Positions 7,562 to 16,758 of a stretch of 64,000 nt of DNA are shown one piece after another. A model generated the notes under the pieces. That model saw only the letters and a list, made by a program, of their open reading frames with translations, did not search any database and had not been told where the DNA came from. The stretch's first letter is position 1, and each line of letters begins with the position of its first letter. Source of the DNA: Cohnella sp. WQ 127256. Lineage in GTDB: Bacteria; Bacillota; Bacilli; Paenibacillales; Paenibacillaceae. Position numbers and translations under genes: made by a program. Location: assembly GCF_024519285.1 (NCBI RefSeq), contig NZ_JAMZCY010000005.1:434001-498000 (forward strand), read 5' to 3'.

Positions 7562-8497
7562 ATGATACGCTATATTTCAAAAAAATTCGCTTTCATGATC
7601 ATTTCGCTGTTCTGTTTGGTGACGGCGACATTTATTCTCATGAATGCTGTGCCAGGAAGTCCGTTGCAAAAGGAAAAAGCGACAAGTGAACAAATTCAGA
7701 AAAACCTAGAAGCCTATTATGGTTTGGATAAGCCTCTGATCACTCAATACGGAATCTATATGAAAAACCTTGTTCATTTTGATCTTGGTATATCTATGAA
7801 GAAGAAGTTTCAGGCTGTGGATAAAATCATTTCTGACTCCTTCAAGTATTCTCTCAAGCTAGGGATCGCGTCCGTCATTACTTCCGTTATTGTAGGATGT
7901 ATTCTAGGAATTATTGCAGCGATGTATCATCGAAAGATGTTGGATAATCTGTCGATGATTATAGCGGTTATCGGACTGTCTATTCCAAGTCTGGTTATGG
8001 CACCGATGCTGCAATATCTATTAGCCGTGAAAATTAGGGCGTTTGAAGTGGCTGGCTTGAATGGTCCTCTAGATTATGTACTTCCTACAATAGCACTATC
8101 ATCCGCTTCGATCGCATTTATAGCTAGGTTGATTCGTTCAACTATGATAGAAGTATTAAATGCCGATTTCATAAAGACAGCGAAGTCCAAGGGCTTGGCT
8201 GGTCATCTTATCGTGTGGCGGCATGCTCTTCGAAATTCGATGCTCCCCGTTGTTACCTTCCTTGGCTTTCTAATGGCCAATGTCATCACTGGTTCAGTCA
8301 TTATCGAGAAAATATTCGCGATCCCTGGCCTTGGTAAGTTCTTTGTCCAAAGTGTCTCAGATCGGGACTATCCGCTCATTATGGGGATTACGATTTTCTA
8401 TGCCGTCATTCTGATGATAAGCCGTCTTTTGGCCGATATTGCCTACGTGCTGGTGGATCCGCGAATTAGAATATCGGGCGGAAAGGTGGGGAAATAA
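7562..8497 (+). CDS. oppB: Oligopeptide ABC transporter permease OppB (first copy)
   Basis: Integral membrane permease of 311 residues with about six helices. The N-terminal helix (IISLFCLVTATFILMNAVPGSPL) with a conserved PGSP, the YGLDKPL segment, and the long periplasm-facing region are typical of OppB/DppB. The EAA loop, which docks on the ATPases, reads ...DFIKTAKSKGLAGHLIVWRHALRNSMLP (about residues 199-228). Ends RISGGK, as usual. Start ATG at 7562 lies after GGCAGGTGAG. Works with OppC as the translocation pore, driven by OppD and OppF. Confidence 0.92.
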   Translation: MIRYISKKFAFMIISLFCLVTATFILMNAVPGSPLQKEKATSEQIQKNLEAYYGLDKPLITQYGIYMKNLVHFDLGISMKKKFQAVDKIISDSFKYSLKLGIASVITSVIVGCILGIIAAMYHRKMLDNLSMIIAVIGLSIPSLVMAPMLQYLLAVKIRAFEVAGLNGPLDYVLPTIALSSASIAFIARLIRSTMIEVLNADFIKTAKSKGLAGHLIVWRHALRNSMLPVVTFLGFLMANVITGSVIIEKIFAIPGLGKFFVQSVSDRDYPLIMGITIFYAVILMISRLLADIAYVLVDPRIRISGGKVGK

Positions 8498-8500
8498 ATC

Positions 8501-9436
8501 TTGCAAACAGAAACTAAAACGGGTGCACTTCATCCTGAGATGTTTAAACCGACCGATCGTATTCCGGGAAATTTGGAAAAGATTGAACGGAACCGACTAA
8601 CCGCTTGGCAAGATATACGTCTTCGCCTCCTCAGTAATAAGCTGGCCATGACAGGACTGTGGATCATGGTAGTTGTCATACTTTTTGCAGTTTTAGCCCC
8701 CTTATTTTCCGCAAACAATCATTTTACGAATGATCTAGTCAATACGAATCAGGCACCTAGTGTCAAACACTGGTTCGGAACAGATGATTTGGGTCGAGAT
8801 TTGTACGTGAGAACATGGAAAGGTGCTCAAGTGTCTTTGTTCGTAGGTGTTGTAGCCGGCTTGATTGATTTATTCATTGGAATTATTTACGGGGGAATTA
8901 TGGGCTATTATGGTGGCAAAGTGGACGAGTTCATGAACCGTTTTGCCGAAATTTTATACGCAATTCCGTATTTACTCGTTGTCATTTTGTTGCTTGTAGT
9001 CATGGAGCCGAGCTTGCTCACCATTATCGTAGCGATGTCGATTACGGGGTGGATCAACATGGCTTGGATCGTAAGAGGTCAGATCATGCAGCTGAAAAAT
9101 CAAGAGTATGCTCTCGCTTCTAAAGCGTTGGGTGCAGGTCCGATGCGCATTATATTCCGACACTTAATTCCGAACGCAATGGGGCCGATTCTGGTCACTC
9201 TGACGCTCACGGTTCCGAGTGCAATCTTCACAGAGGCTTTTCTCAGCTTTTTAGGGCTTGGGGTTCAGTCCCCTGTAGCCTCATGGGGGACAATGATCAA
9301 TGATGGGGTTAAATCGATGACGCTCTACCCGTGGAGAGTGTTTTTCCCGGCCTTTTTCTTAAGCTTAACTATGTTTGCCTTTAACGTATTCGGTGACGGA
9401 TTGCGGGACGCATTTGATCCGAAATTGAAATCATAA
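8501..9436 (+). CDS. oppC: Oligopeptide ABC transporter permease OppC (first copy)
   Basis: Second pore subunit, 311 residues. A cytosolic N-terminal stretch of about 45 residues precedes the first helix (LAMTGLWIMVVVILFAVLAPLF). The OppC signature HWFGTDDLGRDLYVRTWKGAQVSLF and the EAA loop YALASKALGAGPMRIIFRHLIPN are both clear. It starts at TTG 8501, three bases after the oppB stop, with a purine-rich AGGTGGGG about eight bases before it; no better start exists upstream. It shares the gene order and orientation of the operon. Confidence 0.92.
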   Translation: MQTETKTGALHPEMFKPTDRIPGNLEKIERNRLTAWQDIRLRLLSNKLAMTGLWIMVVVILFAVLAPLFSANNHFTNDLVNTNQAPSVKHWFGTDDLGRDLYVRTWKGAQVSLFVGVVAGLIDLFIGIIYGGIMGYYGGKVDEFMNRFAEILYAIPYLLVVILLLVVMEPSLLTIIVAMSITGWINMAWIVRGQIMQLKNQEYALASKALGAGPMRIIFRHLIPNAMGPILVTLTLTVPSAIFTEAFLSFLGLGVQSPVASWGTMINDGVKSMTLYPWRVFFPAFFLSLTMFAFNVFGDGLRDAFDPKLKS

Positions 9437-9459
9437 CCGCAAAACGCAGAAATGAGGTC

Positions 9460-10485
9460 ATGGCCTTCATGAAAACGATTCTAGAAGTTAAAAACCTTAG
9501 CGTTTCGTTTGATGTGTATGATGGTGAAGTTCAAGCGGTCCGGGATGTCAGCTTCGAGGTGAATGAGGGAGAAGCTGTCGCGATTGTAGGAGAATCCGGT
9601 TCAGGCAAGAGTGTAACCGCTCAAACGATCATGCGATTAATTCAGATGCCCCCGGGAAAAATCAAGAGTGGAACTGTGCATTTGGAGCAACAGGAATTGT
9701 TGACTTTGTCTGAAAAAGAGATGCGAAAAGTACGCGGCAACAAAATCGGGATGATTTTTCAGGATCCAATGACTTCGCTTAATCCGACTATGTCCATTGG
9801 TAAGCAAATCATGGAAGGCTTGATCCAGCATCAGCAGTTAAGTGGCAAGAAAGCTAAGATGCGCGTTATTGAATTGTTGTCTATGGTAGGTATTCCTAAT
9901 CCAGAAACGCGATTAAACCAATATCCGCACCAGTTTTCTGGCGGCATGCGACAACGGGTTATGATTGCGATTGCACTCTCATGCAGTCCGGCACTATTGA
10001 TTGCAGATGAACCGACAACCGCACTCGATGTGACGATACAAGCGCAAATTCTTAGTTTGATGAAGGATCTCCAGAAGAAAACGAAGACTTCTATTATATT
10101 AATTACTCATGACTTGGGTATTGTTGCGGATTTATGCGATCGGGTGATCGTTATGTACGCGGGGCAGATCGTAGAAACTGGAACGAAACACGAAATATTC
10201 CGAAATCCGCAGCATCCCTATACGAAGGGCTTGCTAAAATCTTTGCCTCGTCTAGATCAAGCGAAGAATGAACCGCTTATTCCGATCTTCGGAACACCGC
10301 CGGATTTAATCAAGCCTCCTCTAGGTTGTGGATTTTGTAGCCGTTGCGATGAAGCGATGCATGTTTGTGAAACGATAATTCCGGAGAGAACGATAATTAG
10401 TGGGACGCAATCCGTACGGTGTTGGCTACAGCATCCTTACGCGAAGCGGTCGGGCTTGTCTTTCGGCAAGGAGGCGAGCGTATGA
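9460..10485 (+). CDS. oppD: Oligopeptide ABC transporter ATPase OppD (first copy)
   Basis: Cytosolic ATPase subunit of 341 residues. Walker A GESGSGKS (about residues 47-54), Q-loop FQDPMTSLNP, signature SGGMRQR, Walker B LLIADEPTTALD and the switch histidine in LITHDLG are all present. The C-terminal oligopeptide domain keeps only part of the usual cysteine cluster: GCGFCSRCDEAMHVC is present, which in this family can hold a [4Fe-4S] cluster. Start ATG 9460 follows TGAGG. Its stop overlaps the oppF start by four bases (ATGA), so both ATPases are translationally coupled. Confidence 0.92.
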   Translation: MAFMKTILEVKNLSVSFDVYDGEVQAVRDVSFEVNEGEAVAIVGESGSGKSVTAQTIMRLIQMPPGKIKSGTVHLEQQELLTLSEKEMRKVRGNKIGMIFQDPMTSLNPTMSIGKQIMEGLIQHQQLSGKKAKMRVIELLSMVGIPNPETRLNQYPHQFSGGMRQRVMIAIALSCSPALLIADEPTTALDVTIQAQILSLMKDLQKKTKTSIILITHDLGIVADLCDRVIVMYAGQIVETGTKHEIFRNPQHPYTKGLLKSLPRLDQAKNEPLIPIFGTPPDLIKPPLGCGFCSRCDEAMHVCETIIPERTIISGTQSVRCWLQHPYAKRSGLSFGKEASV

Positions 10486-11438
10486 GCGAAGCTTTTATTG
10501 AAATAGAAGGATTACGCAAATATTTCGATATGGGTAATCGCCGGATATTGAAAGCGGTTAATGATGTTAGCTTCTCGATTCAAAAGGGAGAGACGTTGGG
10601 GCTCGTTGGTGAGTCTGGCTGTGGGAAGTCGACTGCTGGGCGTACGATTATTCGCTTGTATGAACCAACGGCTGGTCGAATATCAATTGAGGGAACAGAT
10701 ATTACGAATATGTCGATATCGAAGTTCAAGGCATATCGCAGTAAGATGCAAATGGTTTTCCAAGATCCGTATGCTTCGCTTAATCCCAGGATGACCATTC
10801 TGGATATCGTTGGCGAAGCACTTGATATCCATGGGATGGTGAAAAGCAGAGCGGAACGAAAACGCCGAGTTGAGGAATTGCTGGAAATGGTCGGTTTGAA
10901 CGCTGAACATGCTTCCCGATATCCGCATGAATTTTCCGGCGGACAGCGTCAGCGAATTGGTATAACGAGGGCACTCGCTGTAAAGCCGCTGTTCATGATA
11001 TGCGATGAACCGATCTCCGCGCTGGATGTTTCGATTCAAGCGCAAATCGTTAATTTACTCATTGAATTGCAGAAAAAGATGGGTCTCACCTATTTGTTCG
11101 TTGCTCACGATCTGTCGATGGTTAAGTATGTGAGTGATCGAGTTGCGGTTATGTATTTAGGTAAAATCGTAGAGCTTGCTCGAAGTGAGGATTTGTATGC
11201 GAATCCACAACACCCCTATACGAAAGCGCTATTGTCGGCGATCCCTGTGCCGGATCCTGATATAGAGGAGAGTAAGAAAAGGATTGTGTTGACTGGCGAC
11301 TTGCCAAGTCCGGTCAATCCACCGAGTGGCTGTGCGTTCCGTACGCGCTGCCCTGCAGCGACGGAGAAATGCTCTGCAGAAGCTCCTTTATTCCGCGAAG
11401 TGCGTTCTTCGCATTTTGCAGCATGTCATTATGCCTAA
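10482..11438 (+). CDS. oppF: Oligopeptide ABC transporter ATPase OppF (first copy)
   Basis: Second ATPase subunit, 318 residues from ATG 10482, which overlaps the oppD stop (GTATGA) and is preceded by AAGGAGGCG. Walker A GESGCGKST, Q-loop FQDPYASLNPRM, signature SGGQRQR, Walker B MICDEPISALD and FVAHDLSMV are present. The C-terminal domain has GCAFRTRCP...C...C, the usual Opp cysteine cluster. A longer reading frame extends upstream into oppD but has no matching start signal. Last gene of the first opp operon. Confidence 0.92.
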   Translation: MSEAFIEIEGLRKYFDMGNRRILKAVNDVSFSIQKGETLGLVGESGCGKSTAGRTIIRLYEPTAGRISIEGTDITNMSISKFKAYRSKMQMVFQDPYASLNPRMTILDIVGEALDIHGMVKSRAERKRRVEELLEMVGLNAEHASRYPHEFSGGQRQRIGITRALAVKPLFMICDEPISALDVSIQAQIVNLLIELQKKMGLTYLFVAHDLSMVKYVSDRVAVMYLGKIVELARSEDLYANPQHPYTKALLSAIPVPDPDIEESKKRIVLTGDLPSPVNPPSGCAFRTRCPAATEKCSAEAPLFREVRSSHFAACHYA

Positions 11439-11464
11439 CTTAGTATCAATAATCAGGTGACAAC

Positions 11465-11505
11465 AAACCTCTAGAAATGGCTTTCTAAGCCTATTTTGGA
11501 GGTTT
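11465..11505 (+). terminator. Probable terminator after oppF
   Basis: AAACCTCTAGAAAT (about 11465-11478) pairs, with a small bulge, with ATTTTGGAGGTTT (about 11492-11504); T-rich sequence follows, including a later run of seven T. Confidence 0.55.
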
Positions 11506-12042
11506 ATTGTTTATTTCGGCTCTTTTTTTATGCTTCTATAAAAAGTGGTTAGTAATGTGCAAAAAAAATGACCAACAAAAACACAGTGTTACTATTTATT
11601 GGGGTTATTGTGAACCGAATTTCACGATCAAAGAATCCTATTTTACTTTTTCGAACTTTATTTCAAAAAATAGATGGAAATCAATAACAAATTTACATGA
11701 AAGATATGGATATAATACATGGTTGTGTTAAAAAATATAACATGTATAGTCATCGAATATGCCTTTACCAGAAACTCTCATTGCAAAATTAAAGCGATTT
11801 ATTGTAGTATGACAACTATTCCATCAAATATCAGAACCTACGAAATGAGTGAATTTGCAGAAATGCGGGTTATTCATTGTATGTGAAGAGAAATGTCGGG
11901 ATAATGGGGTTGTTATTTTTTCATTATTGGAAATAATGACAATTTTCAGTTTAATGCATGAGGGCTATGTAGATATAAAAATGCATAGATCAATGCGAGT
12001 TGGCAATGATAGTCAGTAAAAAAAATGGGGAGGCAACTAGAA
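11506..12042 (+). promoter_or_regulatory. AT-rich leader of second opp operon
   Basis: More than 500 bases without a convincing gene. A possible sigma-A promoter is TTGCAA (11781-11786), 18-base spacer, TAGTAT (11805-11810). The leader shares the short string TTAAAGCGATT with the first opp leader. GGGGAGG (12027-12033) is the ribosome binding site of oppA2. A small open frame at 11507-11731 has no credible start or similarity. Confidence 0.4.
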
Positions 12043-13719
12043 ATGAAATTCAAGAAAATTTTCTCCACTGCTATGGCAGTAACATTGGCAGGCACGCTTC
12101 TAGCGGCTTGCGGTAACAACAATAACAACGCAGAACCATCAGGCTCCGCATCTGCATCAACAGGTTCGGGAACAGGAAGCAAACAAGAATTGGTCATGAA
12201 CTACCGTGCAGATCCTCCAGCATTGGATGTATCGCTCGCTGATAGCGCGGCTTCGTTTACCATTTTAGGAGCAATTAGCGAAGGATTGTACCGTTTGGAC
12301 AAAGACAGCAATCCACAGCCGGCTCTTGCAGCAGAAATGCCAGTCATATCAGAAGATGGTTTGACATACACAATTAAGTTACGTGATGGTCTAGTATGGG
12401 CTGACGGCTCACCGTTGACAGCTAAAGACTTCGTTTATTCCTATCAAAGATCGCTTGACCCTGCTACGAAAGCTAACTACGCTTTCATACTTACTTGGCT
12501 CAAGGGTGGACAAGCTGTACAAGATGCGAAAACACCTGAAGAATTAAAAGCTGCGAATGAAAACCTTGGTGTTAAAGCGCTTGATGAAACAACTCTTGAA
12601 ATTAAATTAGAGCAACCGATGGCGTTCTTCACAGGCCAGCTTGCTTTCTTGAACTACTATCCACAAAAAGAAGAATTCGTAGCTGCGCAAGGTAAAGCAA
12701 GTGGCGCGGATGCTGACAAAGTACTTGGTGCTGGTCCATTCGTTCTGACGAAATGGGATCATGAGCAACAGCTAGTACTTGAGAAAAACCCGAAATATTG
12801 GGATGCTGCCAATGTGAAGTTGGAAAAAGTCACATTGAACATCGTTAAGGATACAGCTACAGGCTTGAACTTATATGAATCCAAGAAAACGGATCTCACC
12901 GATATTAAAGGCGATCAAATGAAAGAATACGAAGGTAAGCCTGATCTTTATAGAAAGAATGAGCTCGTTACAGGCTACTTGAACTTCCAACAAACGAAAG
13001 TACCGGCATTTGCTAACATCAAGATTCGTCAAGCGATGAGCATGGCAATTGACCGCGAAGGCCTTGTAAATACAGTATTGAAAAACGGTTCTGTAGCTTC
13101 TACAGGTTATGTTCCTAACGGTAACAGTGACGGTAATGGAGCTGAGTTCCGTAAAATTGTTGGTGATACTGAAGTTGCATTCGATGCAGCTAAAGCGAAA
13201 ACATTACTAGCTGAAGGTTTGGCTGAAGAGGGTATAACTTCATTGCCTGCTTTGACTGTAATGGGAGACGACACAGAAACAGGTAAAAAATTGCTTGAGT
13301 TCCTTGTTTCCCAATGGAAAACGAATCTTGGAGTCTCAGTAGGTGCTGAGCCATTGCCACATGCAACGCGTGTTGAAAAAGAAACAAGCAAAAACTACAC
13401 GATTGTATCCTCTCTATGGGGTGCAGATTATAACGATCCGATGACTTGGCTCGATATGTATGTTACGGATGGTCCTTTCAACACTCAAGATTGGAAAAAT
13501 GAGAAATATACGGATTTGATTCATGCTGCTCAAAAAGAGCTTGACACAAAAGTGCGTGCAGAGAAAATGCATGAAGCTGAAAAAATCTTACTTGATGAAG
13601 CAGCGATTTACCCTATGTTCTTCCGTTCTTCACCGTACTTGGTAAGAGAAAATGTTCAAGGTATCATCTTGCCACCTTACGGTCCTGATTTCGAATTGAA
13701 ATGGACTTCCATCAAATAG
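12043..13719 (+). CDS. oppA: Oligopeptide ABC transporter substrate-binding lipoprotein OppA (second copy)
   Basis: Peptide-binding lipoprotein of 558 residues, SBP_bac_5 family. Signal MKFKKIFSTAMAVTLAGTLL and lipobox LAAC are very like those of the first copy. ATG 12043 is the start because GGGGAGG lies 9-10 bases before it; an upstream in-frame ATG at 12025 overlaps that ribosome binding site and adds non-signal residues. The mature part has the family motifs ISEDGLTYTIKLRDGLVWADG and ...TAKDFVYSYQRSLDP. Codon use is notably biased to A/T-ending and highly used codons (GCT, GAA, AAA), suggesting high expression. First gene of the second five-gene opp operon. Confidence 0.9.
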   Translation: MKFKKIFSTAMAVTLAGTLLAACGNNNNNAEPSGSASASTGSGTGSKQELVMNYRADPPALDVSLADSAASFTILGAISEGLYRLDKDSNPQPALAAEMPVISEDGLTYTIKLRDGLVWADGSPLTAKDFVYSYQRSLDPATKANYAFILTWLKGGQAVQDAKTPEELKAANENLGVKALDETTLEIKLEQPMAFFTGQLAFLNYYPQKEEFVAAQGKASGADADKVLGAGPFVLTKWDHEQQLVLEKNPKYWDAANVKLEKVTLNIVKDTATGLNLYESKKTDLTDIKGDQMKEYEGKPDLYRKNELVTGYLNFQQTKVPAFANIKIRQAMSMAIDREGLVNTVLKNGSVASTGYVPNGNSDGNGAEFRKIVGDTEVAFDAAKAKTLLAEGLAEEGITSLPALTVMGDDTETGKKLLEFLVSQWKTNLGVSVGAEPLPHATRVEKETSKNYTIVSSLWGADYNDPMTWLDMYVTDGPFNTQDWKNEKYTDLIHAAQKELDTKVRAEKMHEAEKILLDEAAIYPMFFRSSPYLVRENVQGIILPPYGPDFELKWTSIK

Positions 13720-13778
13720 CAAGAAGTACCATTGAATTACAAACGATAAATGCAGTACATTCAGTACAAGAAGCAATC

Positions 13779-13815
13779 CATGAGAGAGGCCGTTGTTAGA
13801 ACGGCTTCTCTCATG
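13779..13815 (+). terminator. 16-bp hairpin between oppA2 and oppB2
   Basis: CATGAGAGAGGCCGTT (13779-13794), loop GTTAG, AACGGCTTCTCTCATG (13800-13815), with one G-U pair. Same stem and loop length as the hairpin in the first opp operon but a different sequence. No strong T-run follows, so partial attenuation or message stabilisation is likely. Confidence 0.65.
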
Positions 13816-13865
13816 TTGATTGTAGGGCATAGGAAAATTATTCATCCCTGGAAGGAGGATTCAAC

Positions 13866-14795
13866 GTGCTGAAATACGTGCTGCGTCGTTTTGTATATAT
13901 GCTCATTACGTTATGGGTCATTATCACGGCCACATTTTTTCTCATGAAATTACTGCCCGGAAATCCATTCGGTGAAGTTGCCGCAAAGCTTCCTCCCGAG
14001 AATTTGAAATTACTAAAAGCCCAATATGGCTTGGATAAGCCAGAATGGCAGCAGTATCTACAATATTTGGGTAATGTTCTTCAAGGTGATTTAGGTGTAT
14101 CGTATCAATTTCCGACTCGCTCGGTAGTTAGCGTAATTAAGCAATCGTTCCCTGCTTCCTTAGAGCTTGGGATTGAATCTCTCATTATCGCTATTATTAT
14201 TGGGTTAGCTTTGGGTATCATTGCAGCTCTCAAGCATGGAAAATGGCAGGATAATACGGCGATGTTCATCGCTTTGGTTGGGATTGCTGTTCCGTCATTT
14301 GTTATTGCACCTCTGTTTTCTCTTTATATTGGTAATAAATGGGGCATTCTTCCGCCAGGTCTATGGGAAGGGCCAGAGCATCGGATATTACCAGCAGTTG
14401 CACTTGCATTCGGAACGATCGCAATATTAGCTAGAATGATGCGTGCTTCTATGCTGGAAGTGGCAAGCCTAGATTATATTAAGACAGCGAAATCAAAGGG
14501 TTTATCAACGAGCAAGGTCGTAACAGGACATATGTTTAGAAATGCTATTTTACCGGTAGTGACTATCCTAGGTCCGATTGCGGTCGGTGTTATAACAGGA
14601 ACACTAGTTATTGAGAAGGTTTTTGTAATACCAGGCTTGGGGTACCAATTCGTGAGCTCCATCACTACGCTCGATTACACGATGATTACGGGATTAACGA
14701 TCTTCTATGCAGCAATACTTATTGTTGTGATGTTCCTAACCGATATTGCTTACGGCTTTATCGATCCACGTATTCGCATGTCGGGGAGGAGGTAG
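13866..14795 (+). CDS. oppB: Oligopeptide ABC transporter permease OppB (second copy)
   Basis: Membrane permease of 309 residues with about six helices. The N-terminal helix with LLPGNPF, the segment QYGLDKPEWQQY, and the EAA loop DYIKTAKSKGLSTSKVVTGHMFRNAILP identify OppB. Start is GTG 13866, with GGAAGGAGG at the correct distance; no ATG is nearby. It pairs with the OppC encoded four bases downstream. Confidence 0.92.
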   Translation: MLKYVLRRFVYMLITLWVIITATFFLMKLLPGNPFGEVAAKLPPENLKLLKAQYGLDKPEWQQYLQYLGNVLQGDLGVSYQFPTRSVVSVIKQSFPASLELGIESLIIAIIIGLALGIIAALKHGKWQDNTAMFIALVGIAVPSFVIAPLFSLYIGNKWGILPPGLWEGPEHRILPAVALAFGTIAILARMMRASMLEVASLDYIKTAKSKGLSTSKVVTGHMFRNAILPVVTILGPIAVGVITGTLVIEKVFVIPGLGYQFVSSITTLDYTMITGLTIFYAAILIVVMFLTDIAYGFIDPRIRMSGRR

Positions 14796-14798
14796 ACG

Positions 14799-15713
14799 AT
14801 GGAATCCATATCTAAAGACAAGTTTCAATTGGCTGAGAAAACAACAAACGCGGAAACAATAGTGCGGCCTTCGCTTACTTATTGGCAGGATGCATGGAGG
14901 CGTTTGAGAACTAATAAAATGGCGATGACTGGTTTAGTTATTCTAATCCTTTTGAGTGTACTAGCCATATTTGCTCCTATGTTTAGTAAGTTTGATTATG
15001 AAACGCAATATTTGAAGGATATCGATCTTAAGCCATCTTGGGCACATTTCTTCGGAACCGATGATTTCGGAAGAGATTTGTGGACCCGTGTGTGGTGGGG
15101 AACTCGAATTTCCTTGTTTATTGGTTTAGTAGCGGCGTTGATCGATTTAATCGTTGGTGTTCTCTACGGAGGAATTTCTGCTTACTTTGGCGGTAAAGTG
15201 GACAGTGTTATGCAACGGATTATCGAGATCATTTATTCGATTCCATTGCTTCTGCTCGCGATTATTTTAATCGTCTTCTTAGGACCAGGGATGAAGTCGA
15301 TCATTATCGCTTATGCCTTAACAGGTTGGGTAGGTATGGCTCGTCTCGTAAGGGGGCAATTATTGCTCGTTAAAGAGCAAGAATTTGTTCTCGCTGCTAG
15401 GACACTAGGCGCGAAGCCTGCTCGAATTATTCTCCAGCATTTGATTCCTAACGTGATTGGACTTGTCATCGTACAAATTACGTTTATCGTGCCTTCAGCG
15501 ATTTTCTTCGAGTCCTTCCTGAGCTTCATTGGGGTCGGCATTCGTCCACCAATGGCATCCTTAGGAAATCTGATCAATGATGGTGCGCAGTATATGAGAT
15601 ACCAACCACATCGGATTATTTTTCCGACGATCGTATTTAGTTTGATCTTGCTTAGCTTTAATGTGCTCGGGGATGGTTTGCGAGATGCCCTCGATCCGAA
15701 AATGAGAAAATAA
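14799..15713 (+). CDS. oppC: Oligopeptide ABC transporter permease OppC (second copy)
   Basis: Membrane permease of 304 residues. Cytosolic N-terminus, first helix MTGLVILILLSVLAIFAPMF, OppC signature HFFGTDDFGRDLWTRVWWGTRISLF, and EAA loop FVLAARTLGAKPARIILQHLIPN. It begins three bases after oppB2 and ends 13 bases before oppD2, so the four downstream genes form a tight unit. About as diverged from the first OppC as expected for an old duplication rather than a recent one. Confidence 0.92.
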   Translation: MESISKDKFQLAEKTTNAETIVRPSLTYWQDAWRRLRTNKMAMTGLVILILLSVLAIFAPMFSKFDYETQYLKDIDLKPSWAHFFGTDDFGRDLWTRVWWGTRISLFIGLVAALIDLIVGVLYGGISAYFGGKVDSVMQRIIEIIYSIPLLLLAIILIVFLGPGMKSIIIAYALTGWVGMARLVRGQLLLVKEQEFVLAARTLGAKPARIILQHLIPNVIGLVIVQITFIVPSAIFFESFLSFIGVGIRPPMASLGNLINDGAQYMRYQPHRIIFPTIVFSLILLSFNVLGDGLRDALDPKMRK

Positions 15714-15726
15714 GGAGGAGTGCCGA

Positions 15727-16758
15727 ATGGGTAAACCTATACTTGAAGTCAACAATTTACGTGTATCCTTCAAAATGTATGCCGGTGAAGTTCAAGCGGT
15801 CCGCGGCGTCTCCTTCACTATAAATAAAGGAGAGGTCCTTGCAATCGTTGGGGAATCAGGTTGTGGTAAATCGGTAACCGCCCAGACGATTATGAGGTTG
15901 ATTCCGTCTCCACCTAGTTATATTAAAGAAGGCTCTTCCATTTTGTTTGATGGTAAGCACGAAATATCGAAAATGTCGGAAAGACAGATGGAGCAAGTGC
16001 GCGGGGCAGAGATGGGGATGATTTTCCAGGATCCAATGACTTCATTGAATCCAACAATGACTGTCGGCGCACAAATTTCTGAAGGGATTCGCAAGCATCA
16101 GAAGCTCTCCAAAGATGCGGCATTGAAACGGGCAGCTGAGCTGTTGACGCTTGTTGGGATGTCTAATGCTGACGAGCGAATTCATCAATATCCGCATGAG
16201 CTTTCCGGTGGGATGCGTCAACGGGTAATGATTGCTCTATCGCTTGCTTGTAATCCGAAGCTGCTTATTGCCGATGAACCAACAACCGCACTAGATGTAA
16301 CGATTCAAGCGCAAATTATCGATCTTCTGCGTGACATTCAACAGAAGACCGACACGTCTATCATTTTGATTACACATGATTTGGGCGTTGTCGCTGAGAT
16401 GGCGCATAAGATTATTGTTATGTATGCAGGCAAAGTAGTGGAGAGAGGTACGTTGAATGATATTTTCTACAATCCTAGACATCCTTACACTTGGGGATTG
16501 CTTCGTTCCGTCCCTCGCCTAGATAGTGACAGAAATAACGATCTAGATTCGATACCAGGAACGCCTCCGGATCTATATGCGCCTCCAGTTGGCTGTGCAT
16601 TCGCGGCTCGTTGCCCTTACGCAATGCAAATTTGCAAAGAGGTTGACCCAGAGCATTTCGAAGTTTCTGCGGATCATAGCTCGGCTTGTTGGCTCTTGCA
16701 TCCAGATGCTCCCAAGGTAGATATGCCAGTCGGCGTGGGGAGGGGATCACATGGCTGA
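15727..16758 (+). CDS. oppD: Oligopeptide ABC transporter ATPase OppD (second copy)
   Basis: ATPase of 343 residues. Walker A GESGCGKS, Q-loop FQDPMTSLNPTM, signature SGGMRQR, Walker B LLIADEPTTALD, and LITHDLGVV. The C-terminal region has GCAFAARCPYAMQIC and a later cysteine, the full Opp-type cysteine cluster, more complete than in the first OppD. AAGGAGG precedes the ATG. Overlaps the oppF2 start by eight bases. Confidence 0.92.
   Translation: MGKPILEVNNLRVSFKMYAGEVQAVRGVSFTINKGEVLAIVGESGCGKSVTAQTIMRLIPSPPSYIKEGSSILFDGKHEISKMSERQMEQVRGAEMGMIFQDPMTSLNPTMTVGAQISEGIRKHQKLSKDAALKRAAELLTLVGMSNADERIHQYPHELSGGMRQRVMIALSLACNPKLLIADEPTTALDVTIQAQIIDLLRDIQQKTDTSIILITHDLGVVAEMAHKIIVMYAGKVVERGTLNDIFYNPRHPYTWGLLRSVPRLDSDRNNDLDSIPGTPPDLYAPPVGCAFAARCPYAMQICKEVDPEHFEVSADHSSACWLLHPDAPKVDMPVGVGRGSHG

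Noticed and set aside
11507..11731. 74-codon open frame in the second opp leader
   Set aside because: Start has no ribosome binding site, composition is that of AT-rich non-coding DNA, and no family pattern is seen.
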